Source: Methyloceanibacter sp. (GTDB taxonomy: Bacteria; Pseudomonadota; Alphaproteobacteria; Rhizobiales; Methyloligellaceae). From it: 10,453 bases of DNA. Below the pieces are notes generated by a model that was given only the letters and a program-made list of their open reading frames with translations, did not search any database and was not told the DNA's origin. The position numbers and the translations under genes are program-made. Where the stretch lies: assembly GCA_022865725.1 (NCBI GenBank), contig JALHTP010000316.1, positions 1 to 10,453 on the forward strand. The letters run 5' to 3'. Below, in pieces: positions 8,301 through 10,453 of this stretch. Each line of letters opens with the position of its first letter. Position 1 is the stretch's first letter.

Positions 8301-8559
8301 GGTGCGTCCCAAGATGATGACCGTGGCCGCGATCATGGCGGGGCTTCTGCCGATCATGTGGAGCCACGGCACCGGCGCCGAGGTCATGCAGCGGATCGCC
8401 GTGCCGATGATCGGCGGCATGGTCTCCTCCACGCTGCTCACGCTCGTGGTCATCCCGGCGATCTATGCCCTCGTCAAGGGCATGTCCTTGTCTTCGCATC
8501 CCACTCAGTCTTCGCATCCCGCGCAAGCAGCCTCTCCCACGGACAAAGTCCCTGCCTAG
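5386..8559 (+). CDS. cusA: Cu(I)/Ag(I) efflux RND transporter (CusA-type, HME family)
   Basis: A 1057-residue proton-driven pump of the inner membrane that expels Cu(I)/Ag(I) through a CusCBA-like tripartite complex. TM1 lies near residues 14-32, a TM2-TM6 block near 340-495, TM7 near 527-545, TM8 near 864-885 and a final TM block near 890-1030, with two large periplasmic porter regions between. TM4 reads GAMVDAAIVMIENAHKRLE, the CusA signature. A396, D402 and E409 correspond to E. coli A399, D405 and E412 of the proton relay. The three-Met metal site is intact: M562 (FYMPVT), M612 (TEMVET) and M661 (RIDMLSTG), matching E. coli M573, M623 and M672 in spacing. This argues for monovalent metals rather than Zn/Co/Cd. 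The C-terminus carries an unusual SSHPTQSSHPAQ repeat. Translation is coupled to cusB. No CusC gene follows. Confidence 0.96.
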   Translation: MIAALIRWSARNVFLVGLAAVFVTVAGIYAVSRVPLDAIPDLSDVQVIVYTEYPGQAPQVVEDQVTYPLTTAMLTVPKSRVVRGFSFFGVSFVYVIFADGTDLYWARSRVLEYLNSAAQRLPAGVTPSLGPDATGVGWVYQYVVRGAQQSLAELRSLQDWSIRFGLAKAEGVAEVASVGGFVKQYSVVVDPRRLQALDIPLAKIRDAIRASNMDVGGRTVEVSETEFAIRGRGYIKSLADLEQIVVKNDKGVPVLLKDVARVELAPDERRGITEMNGEGEVVSGIAIQRFGENALSAIQNVKDRLADIAPSLPEGVTIDAVYDRSDLINRAIDTLKETLLEESAIVALVCIIFLLHARSALVAIVTLPLGILMAYICMWLLGLSSNIMSLGGIAIAIGAMVDAAIVMIENAHKRLERAPPGKARSEVIIEAAVEVGPALFFSLLIITVSFLPIFALEAQEGRLFKPLAYTKTFAMAAAALLSILLVPALMTLFVRGRIAPEHKNPVNRFLIWIYRPAIELALRFKGLTILIALVVLGVSLWPASRLGSEFMPTLNEGTLFYMPVTLPGISVTKAAELLQTQNKIIKSFPEVASVWGKAGRAATATDPAPTEMVETVINLKPEREWRPGLTVDKLVAEMDRSLQFPGVSNAWTMPIKARIDMLSTGIRTPVGVKVFGKDLAEIDRLARQIEAVIRKVPGTSSAYAERAIAGYYLNVDPDRAQLARYGLMVGDVQDVIAMALGAEPVTTTVEGRERYAVSIRYPRDYRVDPEAIASQVLIPIAAGGTVPLGQVAKISLAQGPSSIRTENAQLVTYIYVDLRDRDLGGYVADAQRAVASEVQFPPGYYATWSGQFEYLERAKARLKVVVPVTLLIIFLLLYLNFRRITETLIVMLSVPFALVGGFWLMWWLGFNFSVAVVVGFIALAGVAAETGVVMLIYLDHALTELKERRAAEGRQFTSQDLYAAIMSGAVERVRPKMMTVAAIMAGLLPIMWSHGTGAEVMQRIAVPMIGGMVSSTLLTLVVIPAIYALVKGMSLSSHPTQSSHPAQAASPTDKVPA
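8491..8526 (+). repeat. 18-bp tandem duplication at the cusA 3' end
   Basis: Two adjacent 18-nt units (8491-8508 and 8509-8526) share the first 12 bases, TCTTCGCATCCC, and diverge in the last six. They encode SSHPTQ and SSHPAQ in frame, near the end of CusA (His1038 and His1044). The unit length preserves the reading frame. The block lies beyond the last membrane helix, so it should be on the cytoplasmic tail. Confidence 0.8.
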
Positions 8560-8633
8560 ACGGAGCCATTCGCTCAAATTTCATTTAAATTGCAGCGGCC
8601 CCGTAAAGCTCGTTGTGAGGAGGCTGCCTTAGG
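8560..8633 (+). other. Gap between cusA and the GGDEF gene
   Basis: These 74 nt hold a weak GAGC/GCTC hairpin (8563-8575), an AT-rich patch with the palindrome ATTTAAAT (8583-8590) and a strong GAGGAGG ribosome-binding site (8617-8623). The AT-rich patch could contain a -10, but no acceptable -35 sits at the right distance. There is no strong terminator, so read-through from cusA into the GGDEF gene is plausible. Confidence 0.4.
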
Positions 8634-8654
8634 GTGCCCGCCAGACGGCACCCT
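8631..8654 (+). promoter_or_regulatory. Perfect 8-bp inverted repeat over the GGDEF gene start
   Basis: AGGGTGCC (8631-8638) and GGCACCCT (8647-8654) are perfect reverse complements around an 8-nt loop. The stem can extend by a T-G wobble and a T-A pair. It contains the candidate GTG start (8634-8636) and begins 7 nt after the GAGGAGG ribosome-binding site. As RNA it would hide the start codon; as DNA it could be a repressor operator. No T-tract follows, so a terminator is unlikely. Confidence 0.5.
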
Positions 8655-9851
8655 GACCCTTCCGAGCAGCCCATGCATCTCGACATGCAGACCATGTCGG
8701 CCGTGAATGTCACCGTGACTGCCATTCTCGGCGGCGTTCTCCTGTTTACCTGGGCGCGCGAGCGCGAAAGTCCTTTCGTCGGCTGGTGGGGGCTTGCGCT
8801 CGCTACCATGAGCGCGGGCGTGCTCATGGCGGGGGGCCCGGCCACGCCGCGCGCCGATTTCCTCACGCTCGGCATGGCGACGATCGTTCTCTCCGACGCG
8901 CTTAAATGGAAGGCGGCCAAGGAATTTGCCCATGGCCGCGCAAGGCTGCTGTGGATTCTCCTGGGCCCGGTCGGGTTCCTGCTCGCCGTGCAGTCCGGCT
9001 ATCTGCATTCCTTCCACCAGCGGCTCGGCGGGTTGTGCACCATCCTGGCCGTGTACAATTTCGCGGCGGCCTTTGCGCTGTCGCGCATGAGCGACGAGGA
9101 CCTCTCCTCGCGCTGGCCCGCGGTGACGCTTCTGATTGTCATTGGTCTCGGCTATCTCTCCTGGCTGCCGCTCGACCTCGCCATGCCGATCAACGAGGCG
9201 CCATGGGCGTTCGCAAGCGTCTGGTTCTCGACGGTCATTCTCCTGACTTTGCTGCTCCGCATCGCTCTGGCCTTCATCGTGCTCTCCATGGCCAAGGAGC
9301 GCCAGGAATTGGAGCAGCGCGTCGAGGCCTTGACCGATGCGTTGACGGGGCTCCCCAACCGGCGGGCTTTGTTCGAGGTCGCCGACGCGCTCGGACAGGA
9401 CCGCCAGCTTAAGGGCGACGCGATCTCCGTGCTGATCTTCGATCTCGATCATTTCAAGCAGACCAATGACCGCTTTGGCCATGCCTTGGGCGATCGCGTG
9501 CTCAAGCTGTTCGCCACCACGGCGTCGGTGCATCTCAACGGGACAAGCCTGATCGCGCGTCTCGGCGGCGAGGAATTCGCGGCCATCCTGCCGGGCGCCG
9601 ATCCGCTGGAAGCGGTCGGGGCCGGCGAGGCGGTGCGCCATGCCTTCGCCAAGTCCGCCGCCTTTGTCGACGGCTTGCCGGTCGGCGCCACGGTCAGCGT
9701 CGGCGCCGCGTCCGACGTCAGCATCGCCGGCGATCTCAACGCGCTGTTCCGCCGGGCCGATGCCGCTCTTTATGTGGCCAAGCGCGCCGGCCGCAATCCA
9801 TCGACGGAGATACCGGCGAGGTCTTCCTCGGTCAGCGCGAATCCTAACTGA
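8634..9851 (+). CDS. Membrane-anchored GGDEF-domain diguanylate cyclase
   Basis: A 405-residue protein predicted to make cyclic di-GMP from two GTP at the inner membrane. Residues about 22-217 contain six or seven hydrophobic helices that form a sensory or anchoring region I cannot assign to a named MASE or MHYT type. A short linker (AKERQELEQRVEAL) leads to the GGDEF domain at D235 (DALTGLPNRR). The metal/GTP site FDLDHFKQTNDRFGH and the active-site loop G311-G312-E313-E314-F315 are intact, so activity is expected. The product-inhibition RxxD site that should lie five residues before the loop is N-G-T-S (302-305), so I-site feedback should be lost. Start: GTG at 8634 has GAGGAGG 10 nt upstream but sits in a hairpin. 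ATG at 8673 has no good ribosome-binding site but gives a more typical N-terminus. Confidence 0.88.
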   Translation: MPARRHPDPSEQPMHLDMQTMSAVNVTVTAILGGVLLFTWARERESPFVGWWGLALATMSAGVLMAGGPATPRADFLTLGMATIVLSDALKWKAAKEFAHGRARLLWILLGPVGFLLAVQSGYLHSFHQRLGGLCTILAVYNFAAAFALSRMSDEDLSSRWPAVTLLIVIGLGYLSWLPLDLAMPINEAPWAFASVWFSTVILLTLLLRIALAFIVLSMAKERQELEQRVEALTDALTGLPNRRALFEVADALGQDRQLKGDAISVLIFDLDHFKQTNDRFGHALGDRVLKLFATTASVHLNGTSLIARLGGEEFAAILPGADPLEAVGAGEAVRHAFAKSAAFVDGLPVGATVSVGAASDVSIAGDLNALFRRADAALYVAKRAGRNPSTEIPARSSSVSANPN

Positions 9852-9922
9852 GCGGCCTGAGGCGGCTTTGGCGGAAATCGAAACTTGGCGCGCCAACGCT
9901 CCCCGGCAGGACGAAGCCGTCT

Positions 9923-9956
9923 TGGCCTTGGTAGATTGACGTGGCCTTGGCAGATT
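9923..9956 (+). repeat. Near-perfect 15-bp direct repeat
   Basis: TGGCCTTGGTAGATT (9923-9937) and TGGCCTTGGCAGATT (9942-9956) differ at one position and are offset by 19 bp. They lie 72 nt after the GGDEF stop. They could be a slippage duplication or a paired binding site at the adjacent promoter-like sequence. Confidence 0.7.
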
Positions 9957-9963
9957 TAATTAT
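9936..9963 (+). promoter_or_regulatory. Candidate sigma-70-type promoter for the CYTH gene
   Basis: TTGACG (9936-9941, 5 of 6 to the -35 consensus) is followed, 16 nt on, by AATTAT (9958-9963, 4 of 6 to the -10) in the only AT-rich patch of the gap. This would give a leader of about 170 nt before the CYTH start, containing the overlapping hairpins at 9986-10028. The match is moderate and untested. Confidence 0.3.
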
Positions 9964-9985
9964 CACACAAAATTCGAGCTCTGAG

Positions 9986-10028
9986 TCCCGAGCGGCGGCT
10001 CGCCTGGGCGGCGCGTCGGGAGCGAGCC
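9986..10028 (+). repeat. Interlocking inverted repeats in the CYTH leader
   Basis: TCCCGA (9986-9991) pairs with TCGGGA (10016-10021), and GGCTCGC (9997-10003) pairs with GCGAGCC (10022-10028). The arms interleave, so the two stems form a pseudoknot-like order. A third local hairpin, CGAGC/GCTCG (9989-9993/9998-10002), competes with both. No T-tract follows. GC-rich DNA yields such pairings readily, so function is uncertain. Confidence 0.35.
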
Positions 10029-10139
10029 AAGGGCGCGAGAACGGGCTTGATTGTGACAGCGAGATATTGGCTCTGTCGCGCTACGTCAGTCGGCGTCGCA
10101 TTTGGCGCTAGGAGTCGCAGCGGAGCAGTGTGAGGCGTT

Positions 10140-10453
10140 ATGGCTCGTGACTCTGCGCGCCAGGCGAAAGAGGTGGAGCTCAAGCTTGAGTTCGACCCCG
10201 CCAATGCCGCGCTTCTCGCCTCCCATCCCGCGCTCGAAGCTTCGCCGCAAGAAGAGCTGCAGCTCATCTCCACCTATTTCGATACGCCCGATTGCGCGCT
10301 GCACAAAGCGGGTGTCTATCTCCGCGTTCGCGAGGCAGGCGCGCGCTATGTGCAGACCGTCAAGACCGCCAAGAGCAAGACCGAGCTGATCGAGCGGCTC
10401 GAATGGGAGCGGGAAATCTCCGGCCGCAATCCCGATCTCGACGGTGTGGAGGG
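10140..10453 (+). CDS. CYTH-domain protein, inorganic triphosphatase-like, 5' part only
   Basis: The first 104 codons of a CYTH (triphosphate tunnel metalloenzyme) protein, cut by the right edge. The diagnostic ExExK motif is at residues 11-15 (EVELK), right at the N-terminus as in bacterial YgiF-like enzymes, which hydrolyse inorganic triphosphate in the cytoplasm. The next tunnel strands are also present: STYFDTPD, then GVYLRVREAG and YVQTVKTAKSK, whose Arg and Lys residues line the anionic tunnel in the family. The ATG at 10140 has GAGG 4 nt upstream, and the ExExK position fits this start. Many YgiF relatives continue into a C-terminal CHAD domain; this cannot be seen here. It shares a strand with the GGDEF gene, but the 288-bp gap with its own promoter-like sequence suggests separate expression. 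Confidence 0.88.
   Translation, partial: MARDSARQAKEVELKLEFDPANAALLASHPALEASPQEELQLISTYFDTPDCALHKAGVYLRVREAGARYVQTVKTAKSKTELIERLEWEREISGRNPDLDGVE

Larger units (their letters stand above)
9852..10139 (+). other. Intergenic region before the CYTH gene
   Basis: This 288-bp gap contains a near-perfect 15-bp direct repeat, a promoter-like pair, overlapping inverted repeats and the CYTH gene ribosome-binding site (GAGG, 10132-10135). The first 90 bases stay open in the +1 frame relative to the GGDEF gene and read like a protein tail. No independent gene is supported. Confidence 0.5.

Noticed and set aside
8563..8590. Terminator after cusA
   Set aside because: The stem is only 4 bp and the following tract is mixed A/T rather than a T-run, so intrinsic termination is not supported.
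8574..9896. A 440-codon open frame antisense to the GGDEF gene
   Set aside because: Same codon-aligned mirror effect; the translation is Arg/Gln/Glu/His-rich without motifs, and the sense frame carries a clear GGDEF domain.

Overview
The window is GC-rich chromosomal DNA with strong G/C third-position codon bias. Gene content and protein style suggest an alphaproteobacterium, most likely of the Rhizobiales (Hyphomicrobiales). That placement is an inference from composition and recognisable families, not from a marker gene. I see no rRNA, tRNA, CRISPR array, transposase or phage gene.

Left part (1-3165, minus strand): a permease of the APC superfamily resembling the ethanolamine permease (EAT) group, whose 3' end runs off the left edge, and upstream of it a SulP-family inorganic anion transporter with a short C-terminal STAS-like region. 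The two face the same way, 148 bp apart. A 520-bp divergent intergenic region (3166-3685) follows. It holds no convincing gene but several dyads, including an elaborate 55-nt imperfect hairpin and a MerR-like dyad placed between -35-like and -10-like elements.

Centre (3686-8559, plus strand): a copper/silver export cluster. It consists of a small secreted protein with six cysteines, a CusB-type periplasmic adaptor with an N-terminal Met-based metal-binding segment, and a CusA-type RND pump. cusB and cusA overlap by ATGA. The pump keeps all three Met residues of the Cu(I)/Ag(I) site and the proton-relay residues, so monovalent-metal specificity is well supported. No outer-membrane channel (CusC/TolC), CusF or metal regulator lies in the window. 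Two tandem hairpins separate the small protein gene from cusB.

Right part (8634-10453, plus strand): a membrane-anchored GGDEF diguanylate cyclase with an intact GGEEF site but no RxxD inhibitory site begins 74 nt after cusA. A perfect 8-bp inverted repeat covers its candidate GTG start. After a 288-bp gap with repeats and competing hairpins comes the 5' part of a CYTH-domain (inorganic triphosphatase-like) gene, cut by the right edge.

The likely theme is periplasmic Cu(I)/Ag(I) export, with a possible but unproven transcriptional link to c-di-GMP signalling. All families in the window are known. The less-described elements are the Cys-rich protein, the cusA C-terminal SSHP repeat and the intergenic structures.
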